From Nitrospirillum amazonense (lineage in GTDB: Bacteria > Pseudomonadota > Alphaproteobacteria > Azospirillales > Azospirillaceae), in NCBI RefSeq assembly GCF_007828035.1, contig NZ_VITV01000003.1:62001-126000 (forward strand): DNA of 64,000 nucleotides, given 5' to 3'. Each line of letters opens with the position of its first letter. Position 1 is the first letter of the stretch. The notes beneath the pieces are model-generated. The model had not been told where the DNA came from. It did no database searches and saw only the letters and a list, made by a program, of their open reading frames with translations. The position numbers and the translations under genes were made by a program. Below, piece after piece: positions 42,766 through 50,897 of this stretch.

Positions 42766-44063
42766 GGCAATAGGAGAACGCGGGGGTCCGGGCCGTCGGT
42801 GTAGCGGGCCGGGACCCCCGTTTCCGACACGGCGGCCGCCCACAAGGCCCAGCGGCCGCCGCCAGACCCTGTCAACAGCAGGGATAGTGCCCGGGCGGCG
42901 GCGGGAACCCCGGCCGCCGCCTGGCGCAGGCTGTCGCCGGCGGTGACATCGTCACGCGTCGCCATGTCGGCCCACAGGGCGAACAGGGCGGCGTCACTGT
43001 CCGTCCGTCCCTGCCGCAAGGCCCTGTCCACCAGCCAGTGGGCGATGAAGCCGCAGGCGTAGGGCATGCGGTTGCGCGCCACCGTGGCCGGGCTGTCCAG
43101 CGGTCGGTCGCCCAGGCTGGTGACGCACAGGTCCAGCTGTATCTGCACCTCGCCTAAGGTGGGCAGGGCGCCATGGCGGCTGACCAGGCCGGCGGCGTAG
43201 TCGGCCGCCCCCTCGTTCATCCAGTCGGGGAAGTCGGCGGCATCGTGGCGGCGCAGGAACAGGTGGAAGACCTCGTGCGCCAGCAGGCGGTTCCGCTCCG
43301 GCTTCAGTTCCAGGCGCGGCACGCGCCAGACGCCGCCGATCTGCAGCAGCAGCATGCCGCCGCCGGTGACACTGCCCCGCAGGAAGGGGGCCGGCCGGTC
43401 CTGGTAGACGATGATGGGGGATACGGCGTCGCGCGGCGCCAAGCGTGCTCGGTAATAGGCCAGCGCACGGGACAGGCCCGGCGTCACCTCCGCCCGCCAC
43501 GCGTCAGGAAGATCGGGCCGGGCTATGAGGCGCCCCAGATCCGGCCGCTTGGCATCGACGGGGGTCACATAGTCGGCGGGGCCGGCGAAGAAATAGCCGC
43601 CCAGGGCTTGGCTGCCCGTCGGCAGGGTGGTGACGATGCCATGCTTCAGGCCCGTGCCGATGCCGGCCGAGCGCGCCATCAGGAAGGGGCCGTAGACCAG
43701 GAAGCCGCGATCCCCCAGGCGCAGCAGCACGGGATAGGTGCGGTCGACGAAGCGGCGGTCCTCCTGGATGCGCAGGGTGAAGTCGCTGAAGGCGTGGCCG
43801 TCGGTCGCCCGCACCTCCGGGCCCCGTATTTCCATTCCCGGCGTCTCGACCCGCCATACCGGGTTCTGCCAGGCGACCGGGCCCCGGCCCAGGATCAGGC
43901 TGGTGACGGGGCTGTCCAGGTGATAGGCGGCCGTCAGCCCATCGCTCTCGGGAACCAGGGTGATGAAGGCAGCATTGGACGCGGCCCCGGCCCGGCCACT
44001 GAAAAGCAACGTCAGCGCCAGTAGGACGACATAGGAAAAACGGGGTCGCGGCATAGATGGCAT
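42762..44063 (-). CDS. Exported gluzincin-type metallopeptidase
   Basis: About 433 residues with a signal peptide ([19 protein letters not shown]). The zinc motif HEVFH (about residues 263-267) and a downstream glutamate in NEGAADY (about 284) form the HExxH-E pattern of gluzincins of the M1/M61-like fold. The N-terminal 200 residues are a beta-rich domain, as in M61 enzymes ([17 protein letters not shown]). It is probably a periplasmic or surface-associated peptidase. The stop overlaps the chemoreceptor stop (convergent genes). I choose ATG 44063; ATG 44054 is also possible. Confidence 0.75.
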   Translation of the reverse strand: MPSMPRPRFSYVVLLALTLLFSGRAGAASNAAFITLVPESDGLTAAYHLDSPVTSLILGRGPVAWQNPVWRVETPGMEIRGPEVRATDGHAFSDFTLRIQEDRRFVDRTYPVLLRLGDRGFLVYGPFLMARSAGIGTGLKHGIVTTLPTGSQALGGYFFAGPADYVTPVDAKRPDLGRLIARPDLPDAWRAEVTPGLSRALAYYRARLAPRDAVSPIIVYQDRPAPFLRGSVTGGGMLLLQIGGVWRVPRLELKPERNRLLAHEVFHLFLRRHDAADFPDWMNEGAADYAAGLVSRHGALPTLGEVQIQLDLCVTSLGDRPLDSPATVARNRMPYACGFIAHWLVDRALRQGRTDSDAALFALWADMATRDDVTAGDSLRQAAAGVPAAARALSLLLTGSGGGRWALWAAAVSETGVPARYTDGPDPRVLLLP

Positions 44064-44253
44064 CCCGATAGCACCTGGGGACGGCAGAGCCTTAACCCAA
44101 GACGGGCATTTAAGAAATCGAAAGACGGCCTGCACCATTTCTAAAATTTCTCACCGGCTGATCTGTCCTACACTCCCCTTCACGACATCCCTTCACCCCG
44201 ATTTCCCATCGACGGCGGCAGATCCATTGCCGCCGCCCAGCCGGAGGCATGAC

Positions 44254-45144
44254 ATGGGCGTAGTATCGTTGAAGCAAGCCGACAGCACCCAGGCGGGCGA
44301 CCTGGTCATTCGCCGCCTGCAGCCCACCATCGGGGCGGAGATCAGCGGCGTGGACCTGTCCCGCCCTCTGGATGATGCCACCCGCGACGCCATCAAGGCG
44401 GCCGTGCTGCGCCACAAGGTCGTGTTCTTCCGCGACCAGGACATCACCCGCGACCAGCAGGTGGCCTTCGCCGCGCGCTTCGGCCCCATCTATACCCACC
44501 CCACCACCGCCGGCGTGGACAAGAACCCGCAGGTGCACGGCATCACGGCGGCGGACTTCGCCAAGTACGAGCAGGAACGGGCGGCCGCCGCGGCCAAGGC
44601 CGGCAAGGTCGCGACGCCGTACGAAGACAAATACCACACCGACACCAGCTGGCGCCTGGTCCCCGCCTGGGGTGCCGTGTTGCGCGGTGTGACCATTCCG
44701 GAAGTAGGCGGCGACACCATCTGGGTGGATGCGGAGGCCGCCTACAACGGCCTGCCGGAGGCGGTGAAGCGCCGGCTGGAAGGGCTGCATGTCACCCACG
44801 ACTTCCGCGAGGCGCTGAACCGCGCGGGCAAGGACTATCCCATCGTCGCCCACCCCGTGGCCCGCCGCCATCCCGAGACGGGCGCCACCATCCTGTGGGT
44901 CAACTACTCGCAAAAGCCGCAGATCCTGGGCGTGGAGCTGGCGGAAAGCCGGGAGCTGCTGGACCTGATCCTCGCCCAATACAAGCGGCCGGAATACCAG
45001 GTGCGCTTCTCCTGGCGGCCCAATTCCGTGGCCTTCTGGGACAACCGCGCCGCAGTGCACTACGCCGTGCGCAATTACGGCGACTTCCCCCGCGTGGTGG
45101 AGCGCGTGCTGATCGCCGACCAGGCTCATTATGCGGATCTTTAA
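44254..45144 (+). CDS. TauD/TfdA-family Fe(II)/2-oxoglutarate dioxygenase
   Basis: Non-haem iron dioxygenase, probably releasing sulfite or sulfate from an organosulfur compound. 296 residues from ATG 44254 (GGAGG 6 nt upstream). Facial triad: His128-x-Asp130 (KYHTDTSW) and His269 (NRAAVHYAV), with Arg280 to hold 2-oxoglutarate. The N-terminus LVIRRLQPTIGAEISGVDLSRPL is the TauD family opening. First gene of a five-gene unit; its stop overlaps the SsuA-like start by 14 bp. Taurine, alkylsulfonates or sulfate esters are candidate substrates. Confidence 0.9.
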   Translation: MGVVSLKQADSTQAGDLVIRRLQPTIGAEISGVDLSRPLDDATRDAIKAAVLRHKVVFFRDQDITRDQQVAFAARFGPIYTHPTTAGVDKNPQVHGITAADFAKYEQERAAAAAKAGKVATPYEDKYHTDTSWRLVPAWGAVLRGVTIPEVGGDTIWVDAEAAYNGLPEAVKRRLEGLHVTHDFREALNRAGKDYPIVAHPVARRHPETGATILWVNYSQKPQILGVELAESRELLDLILAQYKRPEYQVRFSWRPNSVAFWDNRAAVHYAVRNYGDFPRVVERVLIADQAHYADL

Positions 45145-46069
45145 GGGCCTGGTCCTGGCGGCGCTGCTGGCCGCCTTCGCCGTGCCGGCGTCGGCGGCTG
45201 AGCTGGCGCCCTTGCGCGTGGGCGACCAGCGCGGCGCCGTGCAGGTGCTGCTGAAGGCGGCGGGGGAACTGGACCATGTGCCCTACCGCATCGAATGGGC
45301 GCTGTTCCCCGTGGGCGCGCCTCTGGTGGAGGCGCTGAACGCCGATGCCATCGACTTCGGCTATGTCGGCGATGCCACCACGACCTTCGCGCTGGCGGCC
45401 GGTGCCCGCCTGAAGACCATCAATGTCTGGGACTTCGGGCAAGGGGGCAGCGCCATCGTGGTGCCGGACAAGGCGCCCATCCACACGGTCGCCGACCTGC
45501 GCGGCCATCGCGTCGGCCTAGTGCGCGGTTCGCCCGGGCATTTGCTGGTGGTGGCGGCACTGAAGCAGGCGGGCGTGCCTTTGGCCGAGGTCACCCTGGT
45601 CTATCTGACGGCGGCCGATGCCAAGGCGGCTCTGACCAGCGGGTCCATCGACGCCTGGGCCATCTGGGACCCTTACGTCGCCGCCGCCCAGCTGCAGGAC
45701 CACATGCGCATCCTGGTCGGCAGCCAGGGCACCGTGCGCGAGGTGGAATGCGGCGTCGCCAGCGACAGCGCCATCGCCACCAAGCGCGCCCAACTGACCG
45801 ACTTCATCGCCCGGGTCCGCCGCGCCTATCAGTGGGCGCAGGCCCACCGCAAGGAACAGGCGGAGGCCTATGCCCGGGACACCGGCACGCCCATCGAGGT
45901 GGCCACCCTCACCTTTTCCCGCCAGCAGGTGATCGTGCTGCCGGCCGTGACGGACGACGCCGTTGCCGTGCACCAGGCCGTGGCCGACCTGTACTTCGAG
46001 GCCGGCGTCATTCCCCGTCCCGTGAACGTGGCACCCACCTACGACCGCAGCTTCTCGCTGAACCCCTAA
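45131..46069 (+). CDS. SsuA/TauA-like sulfonate-binding periplasmic protein
   Basis: 312 residues with a signal peptide (LVLAALLAAFAVPASA-AE). The mature start LRVGDQRGAVQVLLKAAGEL and VPYRIEWALFPVGAPLVEALNADAIDFGYVGDA are typical of aliphatic-sulfonate ABC-transporter binding proteins. LTSGSIDAWAIWDPYVAAAQ is likewise diagnostic. No permease or ATPase follows in this operon, so it must use a transporter encoded elsewhere. Translation is coupled to TauD. Confidence 0.9.
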   Translation: MRIFKGLVLAALLAAFAVPASAAELAPLRVGDQRGAVQVLLKAAGELDHVPYRIEWALFPVGAPLVEALNADAIDFGYVGDATTTFALAAGARLKTINVWDFGQGGSAIVVPDKAPIHTVADLRGHRVGLVRGSPGHLLVVAALKQAGVPLAEVTLVYLTAADAKAALTSGSIDAWAIWDPYVAAAQLQDHMRILVGSQGTVREVECGVASDSAIATKRAQLTDFIARVRRAYQWAQAHRKEQAEAYARDTGTPIEVATLTFSRQQVIVLPAVTDDAVAVHQAVADLYFEAGVIPRPVNVAPTYDRSFSLNP

Positions 46070-46089
46070 TCGTCGCGGAGACCGATCCC

Positions 46090-46974
46090 ATGAGCGTTGT
46101 CACCCTTGTTCCGGCCTTCGCCCAGCGCCGTGACCGCACCCACCACCCGGTCGCCGATCTGCTCCGCCGTCGCTACGGCAGCGCTGTGCCGCTGGAGGCG
46201 GAAGCGCTGGGCCCGGACCAGTGGAACGACCTGCTGACCGGCCTGCTGTCGCACAAGTCGGTGCGGGCCTACCGGCCCGACCCGCTGCCCCAGGGCACGC
46301 TGGAGACCCTGGTGGCGGCGGCGCAGTCGGCCCCCACCTCGTCGAACCTGCAGGCGTGGAGCGTGGTGGCGGTGACCGATGCGGAGCGTAAAGGCCGCTT
46401 CGCCGCCTGGGCGGCCAACCAGGCGCATATCGAGCAGGCGCCCCTGTTCCTGGTCTGGCTGGCCGACCTGTCGCGCCTGGACACCCTGGCCAAGGCCAAG
46501 GTGGGGGAGGCGGCGGGGCTCGACTATCTGGAAACCCTGATCGTGGCCATCACGGATGCCACCCTGGCGGCGCAGAACGCCGTGGTGGCGGCGGAATCTT
46601 TGGGCCTGGGCACCGTCTATATCGGAGCCTTGCGCAATGAGACGGAGGCTGTGGCGCAGGAGCTGGGCCTGCCGCCCAAGGTGCTGCCCCTGTTCGGCCT
46701 ATGCGTGGGCTATGCCGATCCCGCCCGGCCCACGGGCATCAAGCCCCGCCTGCCGCAGAGCGTGGTACTGCATCACGAACGCTACGACGCCACCGGGGCC
46801 GAGGCCGCCATCGCCGACTATGACGGCCAGGTGCGCGCCTATTACGCAGAGCAGGGCATCGCCGCCCCGGACTGGAGCGAGACGGTGACGAACCGCGTGC
46901 GCGGACCCGCCGCCTTGACCGGGCGTCACCGCCTGCGCCAGACGCTGCTGGATTTCGGCTGCCCCCTGCGTTGA
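46090..46974 (+). CDS. NfsA/FRP-type nitroreductase (NADPH-FMN oxidoreductase)
   Basis: 294 residues from ATG 46090. SHKSVRAYRPDPLPQGTLETL followed by AAQSAPTSSNLQAWSVVAVTD is the FMN-binding opening of group A nitroreductases. LGLGTVYIGALRN and LPLFGLCVGYADPAR complete the fold. In this operon it could supply reduced flavin or reduce a substrate intermediate. It is 20 bp after the SsuA-like gene and 11 bp before the flavoprotein gene. Confidence 0.9.
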   Translation: MSVVTLVPAFAQRRDRTHHPVADLLRRRYGSAVPLEAEALGPDQWNDLLTGLLSHKSVRAYRPDPLPQGTLETLVAAAQSAPTSSNLQAWSVVAVTDAERKGRFAAWAANQAHIEQAPLFLVWLADLSRLDTLAKAKVGEAAGLDYLETLIVAITDATLAAQNAVVAAESLGLGTVYIGALRNETEAVAQELGLPPKVLPLFGLCVGYADPARPTGIKPRLPQSVVLHHERYDATGAEAAIADYDGQVRAYYAEQGIAAPDWSETVTNRVRGPAALTGRHRLRQTLLDFGCPLR

Positions 46975-46985
46975 GACCCGCCCGC

Positions 46986-48593
46986 ATGTCGCTTCATCTG
47001 GAAGCCGATGTGCTGATCATCGGCGGCGGCCTGGCCGGATGCTGGGCCGCCGTGGCCGCCGCGCGGGCCGGGGCCGAGGTCGTGTTGGCCGACAAGGGCT
47101 ATTGCGGGACCAGCGGCGTCACCGCCACCGCTGGGCCCAACCACTGGTGGGTGCCGCCGGACCCGGAGAAGCGCGCCCAGGCGGTGCGGGACCGGGACGC
47201 ACGCGCCCTCGGATTGGCCGACCCGCGCTGGATGGCGCGCATCATCGACACCACCTGGCGTACGCTGCCCACGCTGGCGGACTACTACCGGCATTCGGTC
47301 ACCGCCGGTGGTGTGCCGCACTACCAGTCGCTGCGCGGGCCGGAGTACCTGCGGGCCCTGCGCCGTTATGCCGAGGCCTCGGGCGTGCGCATCCTGGACC
47401 ACAGTCCAGCCCTGGAGCTGCTGCTGCATGCCGACGGCTCCGTCGCCGGCGCGCGCGGGCTGCGCCGGCAGGGGGAGGGCGGGAACTGGACGGTGCGCGC
47501 CGCCGGCGTGGTGGTGGCCACCGGCGGCTGCGCCTTCCTGTCCAAGCTGCTGGGCAGCCGCACCAACACCGGCGACGGCCACCTGATGGCGGCGGAGGCG
47601 GGCGCCCGGCTGTCGGGCATGGAGTTCTCTACCTACCACACGGTGGCGGAGCGGCATTCCACCCAGACCCGCTCCGCCTCCTATGCCTTCGCCGACTATT
47701 TCGATGCCGACGGCCGGCAGATCGACACCGGCGGCAACCCCGACGTGACGCTGCCGCTGGCCCGCGCCCTGCTGGCCGGCCCGGTCTATGCCACGCTGGC
47801 GCGCATGCCGGCGGATCTGCGGGCCATCCTGCCCCAGATCCAGCCCGCCATCCTGCTGCCCTTCCAACGCCAGGGCATCGACCCCTTCACCCAGCGTTTC
47901 CCCATTACCCTGCATGGCGAGGGCACGGTGCGCGGCACCGGCGGCCTGCGCCTGGTGGACGATGACTGCCAGACCGACGTGCCCGGCCTCTATGCCGCCG
48001 GCGACGCCGCAACGCGGGAACTGATCGCCGGCGCCACCTCCGGCGGCGGGGCGCAGAACTCCGCCTGGGCGGTGTCGTCGGGCACCTGGTCCGGCCAGGC
48101 CGCCGCCCGCCTGGCCAGCGCCCGGGGGCGCCGCGCCCACCAGGGGGTGGAAGCCGCTGGCGGCGCAGGCTTGCGCCCCACCGCGGGCGCCCTGAAGGAC
48201 GCGGCGGCACTGACCCGCCACCTGACGGAGGGGGTGCGGGCGGAGATGCTGCCCTATGACAAGATCCTGTTCCGGCGCGGGCCCGTCCTGGCCCAGTCGC
48301 TGGCGACCTTGGATGGCCTGTGGCGCGATGCCCGTGACCGCCTGGCACCGGGACCCGATGCCACCGCCCGGGTGCGGGCACGCGAAGCGGCGGCCCTGGT
48401 CGCCTGCGCCCGCTGGAGCACCGCCACGGCCCTGGCGCGGGGGGAGACGCGCGGCCTGCACCGGCGGGAGGATGCGCCCGGCCTCAACCCCGACCTGGCT
48501 CATCGCCTGCTGTCGGGCGGCCTGGACACCGTCTGGGTGCGCGCCGATGGCCCAGCTCAGCGCAGCCCGGCCCGGCGCAGTAACGTCGCCTGA
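46986..48593 (+). CDS. AprA/FrdA-like FAD flavoprotein
   Basis: 535 residues from ATG 46986. The FAD-binding motif VLIIGGGLAGCWAAVAAARAG is at 9-29. GTSGVTATAGPNHWW corresponds to the substrate-side loop of fumarate-reductase/adenylylsulfate-reductase flavoproteins. VVATGGCAFLSK and VPGLYAAGDAATRE are the second FAD contacts. The paired small ferredoxin gene just after it recalls the AprA-AprB arrangement of APS reductase. The family includes several reductases, so the substrate is not fixed. Context points to sulfur metabolism. Confidence 0.82.
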   Translation: MSLHLEADVLIIGGGLAGCWAAVAAARAGAEVVLADKGYCGTSGVTATAGPNHWWVPPDPEKRAQAVRDRDARALGLADPRWMARIIDTTWRTLPTLADYYRHSVTAGGVPHYQSLRGPEYLRALRRYAEASGVRILDHSPALELLLHADGSVAGARGLRRQGEGGNWTVRAAGVVVATGGCAFLSKLLGSRTNTGDGHLMAAEAGARLSGMEFSTYHTVAERHSTQTRSASYAFADYFDADGRQIDTGGNPDVTLPLARALLAGPVYATLARMPADLRAILPQIQPAILLPFQRQGIDPFTQRFPITLHGEGTVRGTGGLRLVDDDCQTDVPGLYAAGDAATRELIAGATSGGGAQNSAWAVSSGTWSGQAAARLASARGRRAHQGVEAAGGAGLRPTAGALKDAAALTRHLTEGVRAEMLPYDKILFRRGPVLAQSLATLDGLWRDARDRLAPGPDATARVRAREAAALVACARWSTATALARGETRGLHRREDAPGLNPDLAHRLLSGGLDTVWVRADGPAQRSPARRSNVA

Positions 48594-48604
48594 GGGGAAC
48601 GACC

Positions 48605-48949
48605 ATGATCGAACTGGTGGTCGACGACCGCTGCACTCGTTGCGACACCTGCGTCCAGGTCTGTCCCACGAACGTCTTCGAGCGCGGCACAGATGGCCTG
48701 CCCCTCATCGCCCGGCAGGAGGATTGTCAAACCTGCTTCCTGTGTGAGCTGTATTGCCAGGCCGACGCCCTGTACGTGGCGCCCAATTGCGATGAGCCGG
48801 TGGCCGTGGATGCGGCATCCATCATGGCGTCCGGCCTGTTGGGCCAGTTCCGCCGCGATTCCGGCTGGAACGAATGGGAAGGCGACCCCGCCCATGCCAA
48901 CCTGCACTGGCGCATGGGCGAGCTGTTCGCGCGGGCGCGGGCGGGCTGA
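48605..48949 (+). CDS. AprB-like 2[4Fe-4S] ferredoxin subunit
   Basis: 114 residues. Motif 1 is CTRCDTCVQVCP (cysteines at 10, 13, 16 and 20); motif 2 is CQTCFLCELYC (41-51), without the usual proline after the last cysteine. A C-terminal tail of about 55 residues (beginning DEPVAVDAASIMASG) extends past the clusters, as the AprB tail does around AprA. It is probably the electron-transfer subunit of the flavoprotein encoded 11 bp upstream. Last gene of the TauD unit. Confidence 0.85.
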   Translation: MIELVVDDRCTRCDTCVQVCPTNVFERGTDGLPLIARQEDCQTCFLCELYCQADALYVAPNCDEPVAVDAASIMASGLLGQFRRDSGWNEWEGDPAHANLHWRMGELFARARAG

Positions 48950-48970
48950 GGGCCGTTACGCCCGGATGCG

Positions 48971-49318
48971 TTACGCCCGCTTGCCACCGAAGGTCAGGAT
49001 CAGGAACAGGATCAACGCCGCCAGGCCCGGCCAGAACAGCAGGTGGTTCAACCCCTCCCAATGCGCCATGTCGCGCACGGAGGTGTAGGGGTTCACGAAC
49101 AGGTCGATCTTGTCGCCGAGGCTGAGGTCGCCGGCCTTGAAGCGGTCGGGCGACTGGCCGAAGATCTGGCCGATGGCGCCGGCCATGTCGGCGAGGGCGC
49201 GGGACGGGGCGCGGATGCGGTCCACCGCCTGCTGGTAGGCCAGGACGTGGTTGCCGGCCAAGCCGATGATGGCCACCCACTTGGCCGCCTGGCGCAATCC
49301 GCCCGCTTCCGTTGCCAT
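48971..49318 (-). CDS. Small membrane protein of unknown function (DUF2165-like)
   Basis: 115 residues from ATG 49318 (GGGGAT before it; two earlier in-frame ATGs exist). Two membrane helices (AAKWVAIIGLAGNHVLAY and LLFWPGLAALILFLILTF) flank a soluble loop (VRDMAHWEGLNHLLFW). Length and the paired helices resemble DUF2165-type proteins, but this is a weak match. It is convergent with the sulfur-type operon. Confidence 0.55.
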   Translation of the reverse strand: MATEAGGLRQAAKWVAIIGLAGNHVLAYQQAVDRIRAPSRALADMAGAIGQIFGQSPDRFKAGDLSLGDKIDLFVNPYTSVRDMAHWEGLNHLLFWPGLAALILFLILTFGGKRA

Positions 49319-49372
49319 GATCCCCATCCCCATCAGAATTCAGCGCAGGCTAGACGGCGACTGGCGGAAGCG

Positions 49373-49410
49373 CAAAAGCAAAACGGCGCGGTCCCGAAGA
49401 ACCGCGCCGT
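49373..49410 (-). terminator. Terminator of the rpsF-rpsR-rplI operon
   Basis: A 10-bp perfect stem (49383-49392 with 49401-49410), 8-nt loop, then TTTTGCTTTT on the minus strand, 29 bp after rplI. Confidence 0.9.
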
Positions 49411-49438
49411 CCTGTTATTCAGATGATCCGGCGAAGGA

Positions 49439-49999
49439 TCAGGCCTCGGTCTCTTCCGTGGCCTCGTCGGCGGCTTCCACCACCTCTTCCTCGTCCTCGT
49501 CATCACGCTGGCCGGCGACCATGCCACCGCGGGCGGCCTGCAGGCCGGCCTCTTCGGTGGTGCGGGCGACGTTCACGGTGATGCTCACCGACACTTCCGG
49601 ATGCAGGACCAGGCGGACCTTGAACAGGCCCAGGGTCTTGATCGGGGTGTCGATGGCGACCTGGTTGCGCTCCACGGCGGTGCCGGCGGCGGTGACCGCC
49701 TCGGCAACGTCACGGGCGCTCACCGAACCGTACAGGATGCCGGTTTCGGCAGACTGGCGGATGATGATGACCGACAGGTCGTTGATCTTGGACGCGACCT
49801 TCTCGGCCTCGACCTTGCGCTCGGCGTTCTGCGCTTCCAGCTTGGCCTTCTGGCTCTCGAAGAAAGCCAGGTTGTCCTTGGAGGCGCGCAGCGCCTTCTT
49901 CTGGGGCAGCAGGTAGTTGCGGGCGAAGCCGGGCTTCACCGTGACCACTTCGCCCATGCGGCCGAGCTTCTCGACGCGCTCCAGCAGAATGACTTCCAT
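49439..49999 (-). CDS. rplI: 50S ribosomal protein L9
   Basis: Binds 23S rRNA at the base of the L1 stalk. 186 residues. The N-terminal globule starts [33 protein letters not shown], an unmistakable L9 opening. A connecting helix and the C-terminal domain (FGTVSVRD-equivalent [16 protein letters not shown]) follow. It carries an extra acidic tail of about 25 residues ([21 protein letters not shown]), common in alphaproteobacterial L9. Last gene of the rpsF-rpsR-rplI operon. Confidence 0.98.
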   Translation of the reverse strand: MEVILLERVEKLGRMGEVVTVKPGFARNYLLPQKKALRASKDNLAFFESQKAKLEAQNAERKVEAEKVASKINDLSVIIIRQSAETGILYGSVSARDVAEAVTAAGTAVERNQVAIDTPIKTLGLFKVRLVLHPEVSVSITVNVARTTEEAGLQAARGGMVAGQRDDEDEEEVVEAADEATEETEA

Positions 50000-50011
50000 C
50001 GTTCCTACTCC

Positions 50012-50293
50012 TTACTTCACGATGTAAGGCAGCAGGGCGAGGAAGCGGGCGCGCTTAATCGCGCGGGCCAGCTCACGCTGCTTCTTGGCCGAAACCGCGG
50101 TGATGCGGCTGGGCACGATCTTGCCCCGCTCGGAGATGAAGCGCGACAGCAGCTTCACGTCCTTGTAGTCGATCGCCGGGGCGTTCGGACCGGAGAAGGG
50201 GCAGGTCTTGCGACGACGGAAGAACGGACGACGGCCACCGCCGCCACCGGCCGGACGCGGGGCGCCGGCGTTACCCTGGGTGCCGAAGCTCAT
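50012..50293 (-). CDS. rpsR: 30S ribosomal protein S18
   Basis: 93 residues. The RNA-binding core [62 protein letters not shown] is full S18 (given here as one family signature in several parts: [23 protein letters not shown], [10 protein letters not shown]). The N-terminus is glycine/arginine-rich. The start overlaps the rpsF stop by 4 bp (ATGA). Confidence 0.98.
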   Translation of the reverse strand: MSFGTQGNAGAPRPAGGGGGRRPFFRRRKTCPFSGPNAPAIDYKDVKLLSRFISERGKIVPSRITAVSAKKQRELARAIKRARFLALLPYIVK

Positions 50294-50751
50294 GCCCGGT
50301 CTCCTTCAGAAGAGGCTTCCATGCGGCGGGGCGGACGGGGGCCGCGATCGCCGCGGTCACCACGATCCTCGAAGCGGCGCGGACCGCGCTCGCCACGCTC
50401 GCCGCGTTCACCACGCTCGCCGCGATCGCCCTTGTTGGACAGCATCGCGGTCTGACCTTCCTCGATCTTTTCGATGCGGGTGGTCATGAAGCGCAGGACG
50501 TCTTCGTTCAGGCCCATGTTACGCTCCATCTCGGCGACGGCGGCCGGGGCGGAATCGTGGGCGAAGTAGACGTAGTGGCCCTTGCGGTTCTTCTTGATCT
50601 TGTAGGTGAGGGTCTTCAGACCCCACTGCTCGACCTTGGCAACTTGGCCACCGTTCTCCTTCAGGATACCGGTGAAGGTTTCGGTCAGGCCTTCCACCTG
50701 GGCGGACGTGATGTCCTGCCGTGCGATCAGCACGGTCTCGTACAAAGCCAT
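50290..50751 (-). CDS. rpsF: 30S ribosomal protein S6 with an Arg-Gly-rich tail
   Basis: 153 residues. The first 100 are typical S6: [19 protein letters not shown], then [25 protein letters not shown], and [13 protein letters not shown]. The C-terminal about 45 residues are a low-complexity repeat of [13 protein letters not shown] type followed by [17 protein letters not shown], encoded by 9-bp DNA repeats around 50385-50430. Basic/acidic RG tails on S6 are common in alphaproteobacteria, but the near-perfect DNA repeat suggests length variation. First gene of the operon. Confidence 0.97.
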   Translation of the reverse strand: MALYETVLIARQDITSAQVEGLTETFTGILKENGGQVAKVEQWGLKTLTYKIKKNRKGHYVYFAHDSAPAAVAEMERNMGLNEDVLRFMTTRIEKIEEGQTAMLSNKGDRGERGERGERGERGPRRFEDRGDRGDRGPRPPRRMEASSEGDRA

Positions 50752-50897
50752 TTGATACTCCTCATGGCTGTTACATGGTCCGCCGCTGTTCCCGCCCGGG
50801 GCGCCGGATCATTCCGGGGACCAGGGGGTGGGCCAGCCGCACGGACCTAGCCGGCGCCATGGCAAAGGCACCGGCAAGGAGCGGTTGAAGCGCGGGC

